This document shows, piece by piece, positions 1-52,139 of a stretch of 64,000 bases of DNA (position 1 is its first letter; each line of letters begins with the position of its first letter). The notes under the pieces are model-generated. The model was not told the origin of the DNA. It ran no database searches and saw only the letters and a list, made by a program, of their open reading frames with translations. Source of the stretch: Lamellibrachia satsuma (taxonomy: Eukaryota > Annelida > Polychaeta > Sabellida > Siboglinidae); assembly GCA_033239005.1 (NCBI GenBank), contig BSQZ01000005.1, forward strand, positions 14,966,001 to 15,030,000, written 5' to 3'. A program made the position numbers and the translations under genes.

Positions 1-448
1 CATGTACTGTTGCTTCCATCATACTGGCATGTACTGTTGCTTCCATCATACTGGCACGTACTGTTGCTTCCATCATACTGGCACGTACTCTTGCTTCCAT
101 CATACTGGCACGTACTGTTGCTTCCATCATACTGGCACGTACTGTTGCTTCCATCATACTGGCACGTACTGTTGCTTCCATCATACTGGCACGTACTGTT
201 GCTTCCATCATACTGGCATGTACTGTTGCTTCCATCATACTGGCACGTACTGTTGCATCCATCATACTGGCATGTAATGTTGCTTCCATCATACTGGCAT
301 GTACTGTTGCTTCCATCATACTGGCACGTACTGTTGCATCCATCATACTGGCATGTAATGTTGCTTCCATCATACTGGCATGTACTGTTGCTTCCATCAT
401 ACTGGCATGTACTCTTGCTTCCATCATACTGGCATGTATTGTTGTTTC
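1..448. repeat. 27-bp minisatellite, about 16 copies
   Basis: A tandem array fills the first 448 bases and runs off the left edge. The unit is 27 bp with core CTTCCATCATACTGGCAYG; copies differ by single substitutions and I see no indels. As 27 is divisible by 3 it leaves long open frames that are repeat artefacts. It probably lies in the intron upstream of the Arg-rich exon at 1606. Confidence 0.95.
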
Positions 449-1261
449 CATCAACTCACAAACCTTTTCTTTGTGGAGGTTTCACTCGAGACCCCGTTAG
501 ACAAGCCAACAAGGATGTTAATACATGAATGACAGACTGAAGTTCATAGCTTTTTACCAACAAATGAATGTTTAATACTTACTATGGCATTTTTATTAGT
601 TGGTTTATGGTTCCACACACAATATTTCTGTTTTTGGAAAAGAGAAAAAACTTGTTTCTCCTGGACATGTAGTCAAATACGATTGTATTTGTTATTTTCT
701 TGATGTAGTCTCGAAACTAAAGTATGATAAACTAAATTTAAGATACTACAAGATAATAGGTGGTAATCACCTGTTGTGTTTTTGTGCCCTTTTTCGGTCC
801 AAGTAGCGTCATATTGCATCAGCATCTTCTGCCATACGCGTTAGTGGCTTGTTATATTATCACTGTGAATGCAATCCTCGGCACTATCTAGGCCGCTAAA
901 ATGCAATATTTAAAAAGAATATATGTTTCTGTACATGGAATGATTGCTTTTGCATAGAAGAAATTATTAATGTTGTTTAGCATCATAATAAAGGGTAGTT
1001 TAATTAACGGGACACAACGTCAGGACTTATTCACAAGCATAAAGATTTGGACAGCGTATCTGTTAATTATTTTTGTGTACCATATCATATGGCATATGTT
1101 TATGGACAGCTGAGGTTTGAATTATTTTAAGTGTCTGAATACATTTGGTATTTTCCCTGACCAACACATTTTTGTGTTCGAAAAAATCCATAAACCAACT
1201 AATAAAGGCCCAACATGATATACATGATGTTGATGTATTTTCTATTCTTACTTTATAATGC
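449..1261. other. Unique AT-rich sequence, no gene seen
   Basis: Non-repetitive AT-rich sequence without a convincing coding segment. It is most simply intron of the gene whose terminal exon starts at 1606. Confidence 0.5.
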
Positions 1262-1600
1262 TATGGGTGGAATATGAGTAGTGTTCAGCACCTGTCTGTC
1301 TTGTATGACCCACACACACTGGTGTGGAACATGAGTAGTGTTCTGCACCTGTCTGTCTCGTATGACCCACACACACTGGGGTGGAACATGAGTAGTGTTC
1401 TGCAACTGTCTGTCTCGTATGACCTACACAAACTGGGGTAGAACATGAGTAGTGTTCAGCACGTATGACTTACACACACTGGGGTGGAACATGAGTAGTG
1501 TTCTGCACGTCTGTCTCGTATGATTTACACACACTGGGGTGGAACATGAGTAGTGTTCTGCACCTGTCTGTCTCGTATGACTTACACACACTGTTGCACT
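1262..1600. repeat. 57-bp minisatellite, about 6 copies, abutting an exon
   Basis: Diverged tandem copies of a unit with core GGTGGAACATGAGTAGTGTT; some copies lack about 20 bp. The last copy ends only a few bases before the acceptor CTTCCAG at 1605, so the pyrimidine tract of the next exon is partly repeat-derived. Confidence 0.9.
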
Positions 1601-1605
1601 TCCAG

Positions 1606-2180
1606 ATTCTGAGGATTCATCTTCGTCATCCTCAGCAGCATCACCAGCACATCAAAAAGGCAGCAACCACAAAGTGCATCGTACAAAGAAGGATCGCCAA
1701 GAAAAAACTAACTTGGCTCGCCAGGAAGCGGAACAAGAACATCGTAGAAGGGATAGGGGAGAGATGGAGAGAAATACGGAACGAATGGACAAGGAAAGGG
1801 TGGCTACACACAGAAGGAATGACCGGATGGACGAGGAAAGGGTGGGTGAGGACAGAAGGGATGGCCGAATGGACAAAGGAAGGGGGGCAGAAGAGAGAAG
1901 AAGGGATGACCGAATGGACAAGGGAAGGGGGGCAGAAAACAGAAGGGATGACCGAATGGGCAAGGGAAGGGGGGCAGAAAACAGAAGGGATGACCGAATG
2001 GACAAGGGAAGGGGGGTGGAAGACAGAAGGGATGAGCAGAGGGATGTTGACTCGGTAAGAGATGAACGAAGACAGAAGCGAGCACACAGATTGCCCCACG
2101 ATGAGCCCAGAGAGCACCGTCACAGACATGATGGAGAGACACAGGATCGTCGGAGACACAGGGAACACAACAGACGATGA
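1606..2180 (+). CDS. Terminal exon of an unidentified Arg/Asp-rich protein
   Basis: After the acceptor CTTCCAG (AG at 1604-1605) a frame is open to TGA at 2178-2180. It begins with a Ser-rich stretch (SEDSSSSSSAAS), then a basic segment starting HRTKKDRQEKTN, then a highly charged low-complexity tail rich in Arg, Asp, Glu and Gly. Part of the tail is a 14-residue repeat (RRDDRMDKGRGAEN type), and the protein ends in RRHREHNRR. This composition is typical of RNA-processing proteins with RS/RD-like tails, but I cannot name a family. Upstream exons lie outside the window. The gene converges with the ankyrin gene at 3550-6592. A non-coding reading is possible, but the splice acceptor, unbroken frame and in-register 42-bp repeat favour a real exon. 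Confidence 0.6.
1815..2036 (+). repeat. 42-bp in-frame coding repeat, about 5 copies
   Basis: Tandem 42-bp units with core GGATGACCGAATGGACAAGG inside the Arg-rich exon encode the 14-residue repeat. The unit length keeps the frame, and length differences between copies are also multiples of three (one 45-bp copy). Confidence 0.85.
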
Positions 2181-3549
2181 TTTTTATACATTTCCCGGAA
2201 CTGTTTATAATTCAGAAAACAATATCTTGCATGTAGTGTTACAGTAATCTAATGAACAACTTATGATAATGATGCATCCACGCCATCATGTAGATTTTAC
2301 AGTGTTCTTCCCAAAGCCAGAAATGGAAATATGGCAGATTGGGTTATGTTGGGATGAAGTGTCTTGGAAGAGATGTGAATTCCAACATCTTCTCATCTTT
2401 TTTATTCTCTGCCAACCTTGTTCAGTGACTGACCCATAGCTTGTTATTTGTACATGGTTATAAATGCGTCTCTAGTTCAACGATTGATCGAGGTTTCAAG
2501 GAATGCATTGATATTAACCAAGTTCTAAAGGGTGGTTAAGATTTGAGGACCATTACACCTTTGTGATATACTGTGGTGACTGTTTGATACGAGTTGTTTT
2601 CTAATGAGAAGCAGTAGTACTGTAGTAGATATTTGCACCTGTAACTATTTTGAACAGATACATTCTGAACTGAAGAATGCCTGATGTGGAAAGAACATTT
2701 TGAGTGTGTCAATTTTACTCCTAACCATGAGGACGTGCAGCCTGTTACCAACCCAGCCATTCTTTTTACTCCTAAACATGAGGAAGTGCAGTTTGTTTCC
2801 TCTAATTTAAACACTGCACACAAAGGCACCTACCAACTGAATATCATAATCTCTTCCAACTTTTCATCTATGTGGCATCCTGTTTAGCAATCCTAATTAC
2901 ATTATCTTGCTGTGTAAATCTCGCGTGGAAGAGTTGACTACTGAAATGTACTTTCACATCTCCGCAATATAGTGTCCTCTGTTCATTGCAAACAGAAATT
3001 CTAATTATTTCCCCACATATCAGCAATTCTTTCGTGGATCAGACAAAACATTGTTGGGTCCAACATTCCTGATTGAAAAATGTATAATGTAGCATATATT
3101 ATATACAGCTGTAATTAAATAAGTGTAAATGAACCTGCATCTGTTTTTATGCATACTGTACATTTCATATGGCTTTCAAAGTCAAGTAATACCATTAGTC
3201 CTTGTTTATATTTGGATCAACCAGTCTTTTGTTAATGATTATACAACAATAACAGATTATGAAATTGAGTACTGTGAAGATGACAAATAAGAAACATGTT
3301 TGTGGATATCAGTAATGGTATTCAGCAGATCTGCCCCCAGCAGACTGCAACTGTTGACTTGGCACTGCTACATCCATGTGATCATGTCGTACTCTCCCGG
3401 CTTCAGGGAACATCAGGTCTTGTCTTGACCTCTGGAGGACATCAGCCACTTACACATTTCCCTTTCAAGCCGTGCTATTCAGTTGTCTGACATCTCTCGA
3501 CATGGGATGCCTACTAGTAAATTGTTCTCCAGAAATATTGCTCCAGCAG
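2181..3549. other. Convergent 3' intergenic region
   Basis: AT-rich sequence between two converging genes, expected to hold both 3' UTRs. A short duplicated phrase (TTTTACTCCTAA plus CATGAGGA) occurs near 2713 and 2764. I see no further exon, RNA gene or element. Confidence 0.5.
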
Positions 3550-3599
3550 TCATGTGGGTTCCAGCAGATTCAGCACGTGCACTTCAATCACATGCTGCA
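3550..3599 (-). CDS. RFXANK/ANKRA2-like terminal exon
   Basis: 50 nt after TTATTTTCAG. Completes a Val codon and encodes QHVIEVHVLNLLEPT then TGA. It matches the family C-terminal helix (VQQVIENHILKLF), which supports the call although the exon is very short. Confidence 0.85.
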
Positions 3600-6592
3600 C
3601 TGAAAATAAACAATTACAAAACTTAGAATCGATTGTTATATCCATAAGAGATTTTTTTTAGTAAAACATTTCTACAGGTATAATTCTATCCTGGATATCA
3701 ACATAGACCCTCTTTCGAAAGAACTTGAGTCGATATCCTCCAATCAGCATCAAAACAAGAATTGTCATATATCTAGTTCACAAACACTCTACCATCAGCA
3801 CAGCCCCCTCCCACCAACACAGCCCCCTCACATCAACACAACCCCCTCCCACCAACACTGTCCCCTCACATCAACACAACTCCCTCGCATCAACACAACT
3901 CTCTCATCAACACAACCCCACCCATCAACACAGCCCCCCCTCACATCAACACAGCACCCATGTACAGCAGCATACCTTCCTTGTCTGCCATCCTTATGGC
4001 GAGTTCGGCTGGAGAGTGTCCCCTGGTGTTGCGGGCCATCAAGTCAGCGCCATGTTGCAGCAGGAGCTCTGTACATCGAGGTTGACTGCCAGAGATGGCA
4101 AATAGAAGGGCTGTGTTGCCGTTCTGCAATGTCATCGAAGGGTATAAATACAAATGCCAAAATAAGAATTTTCAACAGCAACATTATACCTGTGCTTCTA
4201 TATTGCTCTGAAATGTGGAAAATGACCAAAACAACTGAAAAGAAACTAGCAAGTTTCAAGATTAAATGTTTGTATAGACTTGTAAACATATAATAGAAAG
4301 AATTTATCACAAATGAGGAAGTCTTTAAAAGAGCAAATACTGCGCCAAACAAGTAAAATTTTTTAAAAGATGAGATATTTGGGCTACCTCCTTAGAATGC
4401 CACCTACAAGAACACCAAAGCATGAAGCCATCTGGAAAAAGGAAACGAGGATGCCCAAAACAAATGTACCAACGAACTAGAGAGGCACAAACCCAATAAA
4501 AAAGACAGGCCCTAGAAAGAATGGCTGAAGATAACATGGATGGCGTTATGTGCCAAAATTTTTGGGTGTTATTTCAAAGCAAGAAAAAGTATGGTTAAAA
4601 TGTTATTACATTTTTCGTTGACATAACAAGATGTAGCAAAAGTAATTTCCCAGTTAGTCCACATATCCCACTAAGCATTAATCCTATTAAAATATCTTGT
4701 TTTTCCAGTTGTTGTGAAACCATGAGATGGTGCTGATGCACACTGATGAACACTTTATAAGAGATTATAGAGTGAATGTTTAAACTATATTATTGATAAA
4801 ATAATTGTGGGATTTTATGCATGCACCATTTTATGACTGCAAAATAAAAAAAAATGTCATGGTTAGTTTTAGTGTATTAATTACACGTAATTTGAAATGA
4901 ACACCAACACACTGACAACATCAAGCATATTACCATTGTTTTACAAGATACAACTTCTGCTTGGTTGATATCAATAATTCTGCCCGGCTGCACTCCACAT
5001 TTGATCATTTAATAGATATACTTACACAATCTACAGCGTTGACATTGCAACCTCGCTCAAGTAGCAGTGTTGCCACCTGGTGATTTCCTGCTGAACAAGC
5101 TTGCATCAGCGATGTTTCACCTTTGAGACCCGCCACATTGAAGTCAGCGCCGCTTTCCAGGAGAAATCTGACCATGTGATATTGGCCATACTCACATGCC
5201 CACATGAGAGGGGTAAGACCGCGGTCATCTCGGTCATCAAAAGAACTCCCCCCTGAAACATGACAGGTATTTCATCTCTGTGGCAGTTAAGCTTTATTAC
5301 AAGTAAACTTCAATCACAGCTATGTACGTATACAAATTCCTTGAAAGGGCCTTTCAATTCATATTCTATTAATGTTACATGTCTTCTCATTGGCTTGTAC
5401 TCATTGGCACAGACTCACTGGTCAGGCAAGTTGACCACATGCAACAATCGTAACTTGAATATGTGACGAGCAAACAATGATTTCTGACCTTGTATTTGCT
5501 GCTGCAGCTGCCAAAGTTCACCTTGTGCTGCCATCTGGTGAACACCATATTCTTCCCAACAAGAATAAATAATTATACTATTTCACAACATTTAAGATTA
5601 TTGTGTGAGGTGCAATTATATGGGATGAAGCTTTGAGGGATCATGGCGGAGAAGTGGGAAAAAGACAGAAGGGGGACTAGAGAAAGACAGAGACATCGAG
5701 AGAGACAGGTAGATCTGTTATTACATTAAGAATAAAAACAATGGCCAGAATGGATGGAGTTAGGAGAAAGAATCTGCACTTGGACGAAGAGTTCACACAC
5801 TAAACTTTAATTTGATCAAGATATGACATAAGGAAACATGCATAAAATGTGAAACAGGACGATGACGACTACCAATATACAAAATAATAAGAGTGATAAT
5901 ATAGTTGCAGACAAAAAGAAAACTTGGTTTTGTGGACATTTAGAAATTGGAGTAAACACGTTTGTTTTGTAGTTGCCCAAATTAATTTTACTTGCCACAA
6001 GCATGTGTTAATATTGTGCCCTGTGACACAGCAAAGAGAAAATTACTAGAATAAATATGACCAGAAAAACATCAACTCACCAATTAAATTCTTTGGGGTA
6101 AGAGTTGCAGTGTTTCCTCTTGACACATTTGTCAATGCAGTGGATTGCTGAAGGAATATAAACTCACGTAATATTGATAAACAAAATTAATTCCCAATAA
6201 ACAGAAGAAATGCATATTTGAACTGGTAAAAACTTAATTTTTTTTAATTAATGTTTTGGATTTCCAAATTGATATATGATCGAGTTTGATGTTTGAATTG
6301 TGCATTCAGTTGGGCTAACAATAGAAAGTTTTTTGTATCTTTCAATGATATGTTTCTGTTGTAACATATTGCTGTTGGTACACAATACTACACATGTACC
6401 ATGACATTCTTCGCAGACATACTCACTAAATGAATACATGTATCTTACCCGAGATATTGAAGTTGACCTGCACTCTGTGGAAGCACTGCTTGGATCGAGG
6501 CCACTTCTGGAACCAGTTGCAAGGACAGTCGCTACCTCCCAGTCCGAGGCAGCAAGCTCAGCCTCATCACATGACTGCTGACCCGATGACAT
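3550..6592 (-). CDS. RFXANK/ANKRA2-family ankyrin repeat protein, complete six-exon gene
   Basis: Joining exons 6592-6449, 6147-6081, 5551-5489, 5252-5026, 4123-3976 and 3599-3550 gives 699 nt (232 aa plus stop) with every junction GT-AG and every phase consistent. The N-terminus is acidic and Ser-rich. Next comes STALTNVSRGN, like the STTLTNRQRGN block of vertebrate RFXANK, then VHQMAAQGEL, then about three ankyrin repeats (residues about 85-215). It ends in a helix VQHVIEVHVLNLL matching the family C-terminus. Known: vertebrate RFXANK works with RFX5 and RFXAP on X-box promoters; ANKRA2 binds PxLPxI/L peptides in HDAC4/5, RFX7 and megalin. The protein is about equally like both, so it may descend from the single pre-duplication gene. 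The start is the first in-frame ATG after an upstream TGA. It lies head to head with ABCD4. Confidence 0.88.
3799..3957. repeat. Short CAACAC/CCCCTC-rich tandem repeat beside an exon
   Basis: Degenerate tandem of roughly 19-20 bp (ACATCAACACAACCCCCTCC type). It starts about 18 bases into the intron downstream of the exon 5 donor of the minus-strand ankyrin gene. Confidence 0.75.
3976..4123 (-). CDS. RFXANK/ANKRA2-like exon 5 (ankyrin repeat)
   Basis: 148 nt from acceptor ATTGCAG to donor GTATGC. Encodes NGNTALLFAISGSQPRCTEL..., aligning with NGGTPLLYAVRGNHVKCVE of the vertebrate proteins, then a further helix pair containing SPAELAIRMADKE. Confidence 0.92.
5026..5252 (-). CDS. RFXANK/ANKRA2-like exon 4 (two ankyrin repeats)
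   Basis: 227 nt after TGTTTCAG, ending at GTAAGT. Encodes DDRGLTPLMWACEYGQYHMV..., then ETSLMQACSAGNHQVATLLL. These are two canonical ankyrin repeats with the TPLMWA motif typical of this family. Confidence 0.92.
5489..5551 (-). CDS. RFXANK/ANKRA2-like exon 3
   Basis: 63 nt encoding EYGVHQMAAQGELWQLQQQ, the first helix of the ankyrin domain (the family has SIHQLAAQGEL or SVHQLAAQGEM). The acceptor GGGAAG is weak; the donor is GTCAGA. Phase 1 on both sides. Confidence 0.85.
6081..6147 (-). CDS. RFXANK/ANKRA2-like exon 2 (TLTN-RGN block)
   Basis: 67 nt between acceptor TTCAG and donor GTGAGT. Encodes QSTALTNVSRGNTATLTPK and on, matching the conserved linker before the ankyrin domain in RFXANK and ANKRA2. 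Confidence 0.85.
6449..6592 (-). CDS. RFXANK/ANKRA2-like coding exon 1
   Basis: Encodes residues 1-48 (MSSGQQSCDEAELAAS...), acidic and Ser/Thr-rich. The donor is GTAAGA at 6448, phase 0. A possible acceptor CTCTACCAG ending at 6651 suggests at least one 5' UTR exon further upstream. Confidence 0.75.
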
Positions 6593-7379
6593 CACCTCAT
6601 CTCAACATGGTAGTGCAACACAGTGCTTGTGGGCAGCTTGTCTCTCACACCTGGTAGAGTCTACACAATACAAACGTGCAAGCATTTCAATAATAATGCA
6701 GTAACCATGTATGATGCTAACTAAATAGCTTTTGTAGTACTGTTATCACCTAGCGGTATGATCAGGGGTTCACTAATATTGTTGCACTATTTGCGTCGTA
6801 GCAATAAATGCCTGCCTTAACACCACACCAGATAATGCCGTCAACAGCTGTTAGCTTTTGCCAGTTAAAACACCTGAACATTCCAACACAGCCCTTGAAG
6901 CCTGCTTGGGCCAATGTGAACAGTGAATGTGGTTTAAAGTTGTATGTCAACTAGTCAAGCCTTATTTAAATTCAGCAGATTTCAACAAAACCTTATTACT
7001 CAATCCAACAGCAAACATTGACACAGAACGTTCCTACATTGGCAATTATTGTCTACATAAAAGCAAATGCAAGCTGTACAGGAGAGCAACTTAAAAGATA
7101 GCACCAGGAAAATGCAGATCGGCCCAGTACAGCCATGTTGTTCTCAGTTTTTAACATGGCATTTACTGCTATTTCCCATTGTCCTTAATCCTTGTCCTTG
7201 TGTAACTTTTTTAAAACATAAAATACTGAAAGATCTACAGGTTAATAAGAAGCACAATTATTGTTATTATAAATCACCAATTTATATTTTAAAAAGATAG
7301 AGGATGAATTCATCCCTCATTGACTAGTGAGTAATGTTAACAGTCATAAAGGGAAATTTCCCCATAACAAGGAATTGAT

Positions 7380-7680
7380 AGAGGCAATCAAAAAGTAACA
7401 CACTCTACATGAGCGTTACATGGAGACAAAAAAGGGAAATACCATACAGAATACTGTAGGGTTAGAAGTCCGTAAACTAACGAAGATGATACAGAAGGAA
7501 TTTGAGATGAAGCTAGTAACAGAGGTTATGTCGAACCCTAAAGCAGTATGGAATTATATGAACTCTCAGACCAAGAATCGGAAGTGTCTCAGACCTGAAC
7601 ACAGATTCCAAATCTAGACTTACAGACTCTGATAGGGAAAAGGCAGATGTCTTTGGAAACTTTTTTCAAGTGTTTTTACT
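7380..7680 (+). mobile_element. CR1/jockey-like LINE fragment (between endonuclease and RT)
   Basis: The frame from 7420 encodes LEVRKLTKMIQKEFEMKL and then NPKAVWNYMNSQTKNRK. This is the linker before the reverse transcriptase of CR1/jockey-type LINEs. A shifted frame then reads SDREKADVFGNFFQVFL. Truncated on both sides. Confidence 0.75.
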
Positions 7681-7921
7681 TTAGAGCCAGATGGCGACAC
7701 CCCTCATATGTGTCTTATCTCCCTCAGTGGAGATAAGACACAATGTGAAAAAAATAGCTGTTGGTGAGGAAATGGTTAAGAAAACACTTGATAATCTTAA
7801 TGTGGGTAAATCAATTATACAAAGAACCAATACTGTTAAATTTGCATAAACTGGACATGGCTTCATAGCCTTGGTTGTCTTACATATTGTCTCTGTAGGT
7901 TATTGAAGCTAACACAAAATA

Positions 7922-8245
7922 GGTAAAAAAAAGGTAACGTCATCCCCCAGGCATTACGCCTTAGGAAGCCATGAAGGCTTATATGGCCAGTGCTTATACC
8001 TGGTTTCTGTAGTGCGAAGCAACTTAGAGTGCAGTTATACTAACTCTCCTGGATGGGACACTAGTCCATCACAGGTACCTTCCAAACAGTGTTTGTACTC
8101 ATTTGCAGCTGAGTAGACTGACGCAAAGTAGGATAAACGAAATTGCCTAAGCTTCAAAAACGAACCGTGCCCAGTGTGGGTCTTGAACTCGCAACCCTCG
8201 AATTTAGAGTCCAACACCTTAACCACCAAGCCACGGCTGCCCCCC
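7922..8245 (-). mobile_element. tRNA-derived SINE with target-site duplication
   Basis: On the minus strand the element starts GGGGCAGCCGTGGCTTGGTG. It has an A box (TGGCTTGGTGG) and a B box (AGTTCAAGACC) in a tRNA-like head of about 80 nt. The body contains GTGATGGACTAGTGTCCCA, a motif common in animal SINE/LINE tails, and the end is A/T-rich. An 11-bp direct repeat AACACAAAATA lies at 7911-7921 and 8246-8256, so the insertion looks full length. Confidence 0.85.
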
Positions 8246-8256
8246 AACACAAAATA

Positions 8257-10029
8257 AGCCACCATTAATCCAAACTGTAAAAGATATGTAATAGGTCAAT
8301 TACTATTACATTGTCTTATATTACTATTACGTTGTGTTCTGTTTCATGTATTACTATTACTTGAAAAAAAGGATGAAATTCGTTGGAAAACTCTTGCACA
8401 AAAGTGGCTCTTGAAGCTGGCATACTTGAACAACATCGTTTTCTACCTGAACTCGCTCCAAGTTGGTTCACCACGTTGATTGATATCATGGACAACGTAC
8501 AAGCATTCATTGTGAAATTTAACATCCCCATCCCTGGGGGGAGGTTCGAACGAACCCCCCTTTTTGAGAGAACCATGCTTAACTGCAACATGTTCAGAAA
8601 ACGTTCCAGAAATCCCCGGCTGATTATGTACACTCAAACCCCGTGAGGGTATTGCTGATGTTTCCATCTACATGTCCCGGCAAGCAAGAATTCTCGGCAA
8701 TGTTCTGCATGTAAACAAAATGAATTTCGTACCCGACTGTGCATGCAGGATGACCTTCACGTCTCCTTATCCAACACGGTTCACCAAATCGAGGCCCTTG
8801 GTACACTCAACCCTCACATTCATCAATCAATCAATATCTTATTTCTTACAAACACTTCAAATTCCACAATAGTACAATTAGAATACAACGCCATATTCAA
8901 CATTGGAAAGGAAGTGGACAGAAGTATAATACTTATCTAAGACTATGTATATGGCTATGCCTAGGGCTAGGCTATGGTTCACCTCACAGTCACATTGAGA
9001 TGGTTTCTCATCTTATCGATTTGGGGTCGTCAATAAAATGTTTGACCTAAGTCAGTGTTGAATGTTGTGTCGTCGATAATTCCATGTTACTACGATGAGG
9101 TACCCGGTCAATCGTTTCTGGACATGCACGTCATGGGAGAAGTTCGGAACCGCCGGCATTGTGACTGTCGTAGCGCATTTCAAGGGAAAGTTGAAGATCT
9201 GACCAGAGGCACAGAGGCCACCGGCTACGGCCAGGAAGAACCTAAGTAAACCTAAGTAAGTAAGTAATTGTGTTGTTGTAGTGTAATGTTGAGCCTTGAC
9301 TTGAGAAGTTGAACCTGAGCTGAGCGGCTCAAGCTGTGGCTGAGCCTAGGCCCTAGGTCTAGCTGAGGTTGATATCGCAAACATTTCTGTCTATAAATGC
9401 ATCACATATTTTCCGGAAAGAAACAAAACATTTTCCGGAATAATTGGATTAATAATAAAGAATATAAAAACAGTGCAAAACAGTCATACCTATACCAGTG
9501 GATTAGCTAGCAAATACTAGCAGCGGGATGTTTCTTTATAAATTATATCACCGTTTCCTTTACAGTATTTTAGCCTTTATCACTACGGCTACGTCGAGTT
9601 ACTCATAGTCACAGGTCTACTCACAAGGTGTCGCCTCATGTGCGCGACAAACGGTGGCGCCACACCACGGAGCCTGGATGATGATCACCTTCTGGTAGTT
9701 CTGCAGTGTTCATTTTATGTTTCGGTTGGCCAGGCGGCGGGTGCAAAGTCAAGGATTGTGCGTTTCCATTCCCACATTGACACACCACCGTTCTTAGCGT
9801 GATGTGCCTGTAAACATGAGGGTCCTCGCACATGTGTGCTTTTGTAAAGTATGCACATTGACAAAAGAAGATGCTTAACCTTGTCCTTAGTCTTAGAGTT
9901 AGACTTTATTAACGGGGGTTACGGTTTACGTAGACGAGTGTAGTACTAGAGACTGACTACACAGTGACTATCAGCAACGCCAACAGTGTCACTGGCTACA
10001 AACGACAGTCATACGAGTCGAACGGAAGT
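8257..10029. other. Divergent intergenic region, CpG-richer toward 9-10 kb
   Basis: Between the two head-to-head genes. A palindrome-like G-run/C-run (GGGGGG...GGTTCGAACGAACCCCCC) lies at about 8535-8562. From about 9.0 to 10.3 kb the sequence has clearly more CpG than its surroundings, as expected for a promoter region of ABCD4 and possibly the ankyrin gene. Short frames here (for example 9055-9249) match nothing I recognise. Confidence 0.4.
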
Positions 10030-50797
<40,768 letters not shown>

Positions 50798-51205
50798 ATG
50801 AGTGGCAGAGAGTCACAGAGAGTGGTAGAGAGTCACAGGGTAAACAGCTGGATGTGATAGGCAGAATATCAAAATAATTGTATTATACCAAAGTAAAACC
50901 GTTGACAACAGGTACACAAACTGTACACCAAGTGTCATGCAATGTTAAACCTCTGCAGTGTACATGTGACAAGACATGGTTTTGATTTTTTTTCGTATGG
51001 TCATCATTAATAATCATGGTTGGGAGAACAACTTTGAATTATTCAGTCAAATTCTGAATTGATAGCCAGTAGTTATTTTTGTAGACAACTGTTTAAATGT
51101 GTTTAGTTTAGCTACATACTCTAGCTGAATAACTGTTTTTCATATGCGTTCACTCCGTGTCATTCTGCTAAAAAATTTTGCAATTTTGCATTTGAAACAC
51201 TTAGT
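50798..51205. other. ABCD4 3' flank / probable 3' UTR
   Basis: Unique AT-rich sequence. Part of exon 17 appears partially duplicated: CACAAACTGTACACCAAGTG at about 50650 recurs at about 50914. Confidence 0.5.
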
Positions 51206-51567
51206 TTGCTGGTTGCCTATGTGACCAAGGAGAAGTAGACATCAATGTGGCTTGTAGCATCGTGATCATATGTGACCAAGGAGAAGCAGACAAATGTGGC
51301 ATGTAGCATCGTGATCATATGTGACCGAGGAGAAGCAGACATCAATGTGGCTTGTAGCATCGTGATCATATGTGACCGAGGAGAAGCAGACAAATGTGGC
51401 ATGTAGCATCGTGATCATATGTGACTGAGGAGAAGCAGACATCAATGTGGCTTGTAGCATCGTGATCATATGTGACCGAGGAGAAGCAGACAAATGTGGC
51501 TTGTAGCATCGTGATCATATGTGACCGAGGAGAAGCAGACAAATGTGGCTTGTAGCATCGTGATCAT
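51206..51567. repeat. About 49-bp minisatellite, about 7 copies
   Basis: Units with core TCATATGTGACCGAGGAGAA and GTGGCTTGTAGCATCGTGA, alternating between longer (ATCAATG) and shorter (AAATG) forms. Possibly inside the ABCD4 3' UTR. Confidence 0.95.
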
Positions 51568-51751
51568 TTCAATTGTTTTTAATCTAGTATGGCTTCTTTT
51601 GTTGACTGCTTTGCATGATGTCCTTACACTACAGTAAGCAGCCGCAATGCAAAGTTCTACTTCTGACACAGGAAAACAGACACAGGAAAACAGTGCTGGT
51701 CGTATGCCAGACATAAAATTGGTCAGTCAGAACTGCTCAAAAGATATTTGT

Positions 51752-51757
51752 AATAAA
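51752..51757 (+). promoter_or_regulatory. Possible ABCD4 polyadenylation signal
   Basis: First canonical AATAAA I found downstream of the ABCD4 stop codon. If used, the 3' UTR would be about 0.95 kb and include the repeat at 51206-51567. Confidence 0.3.
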
Positions 51758-52139
51758 CTATGCAATGCCAGCACACTAATGCATTCTGCAAGTCTACCTT
51801 GAGCACAATAATCATAAAACATTTGAACATGAGATAGGTCTAACTATAACAAATATATTCAAACAACTGATCAAGATATGCACAAAACATGCAACTAGAA
51901 GTTTCTTAATTTGTTGAGCAATCTCGTCTTCTGCATTTTAAGTTTATTTGTTTATACTTCCACCCGTCTTCCTGCACATTCTTTCTCACAGTGGTAACAT
52001 CTCGTTCCAACTACATATATTTTCATTATCATAAATGATATTATGTAGCATGCCAGGTAATGCTAATGAGTATTTGTAGTGAACATGTGTGTAGCAAATA
52101 TCAAAACTGCAGGTGTGTTCTAATCGTGGAAGATGTTAT

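Noticed and set aside
8170..8245. Functional tRNA gene
   Set aside because: The head has A and B boxes but does not form a standard cloverleaf, and it is joined to a SINE body and tail flanked by target duplications.
8383..8646. 88-codon plus-strand frame
   Set aside because: No recognisable domain. The opposite strand is equally open and the segment lies between repeats.
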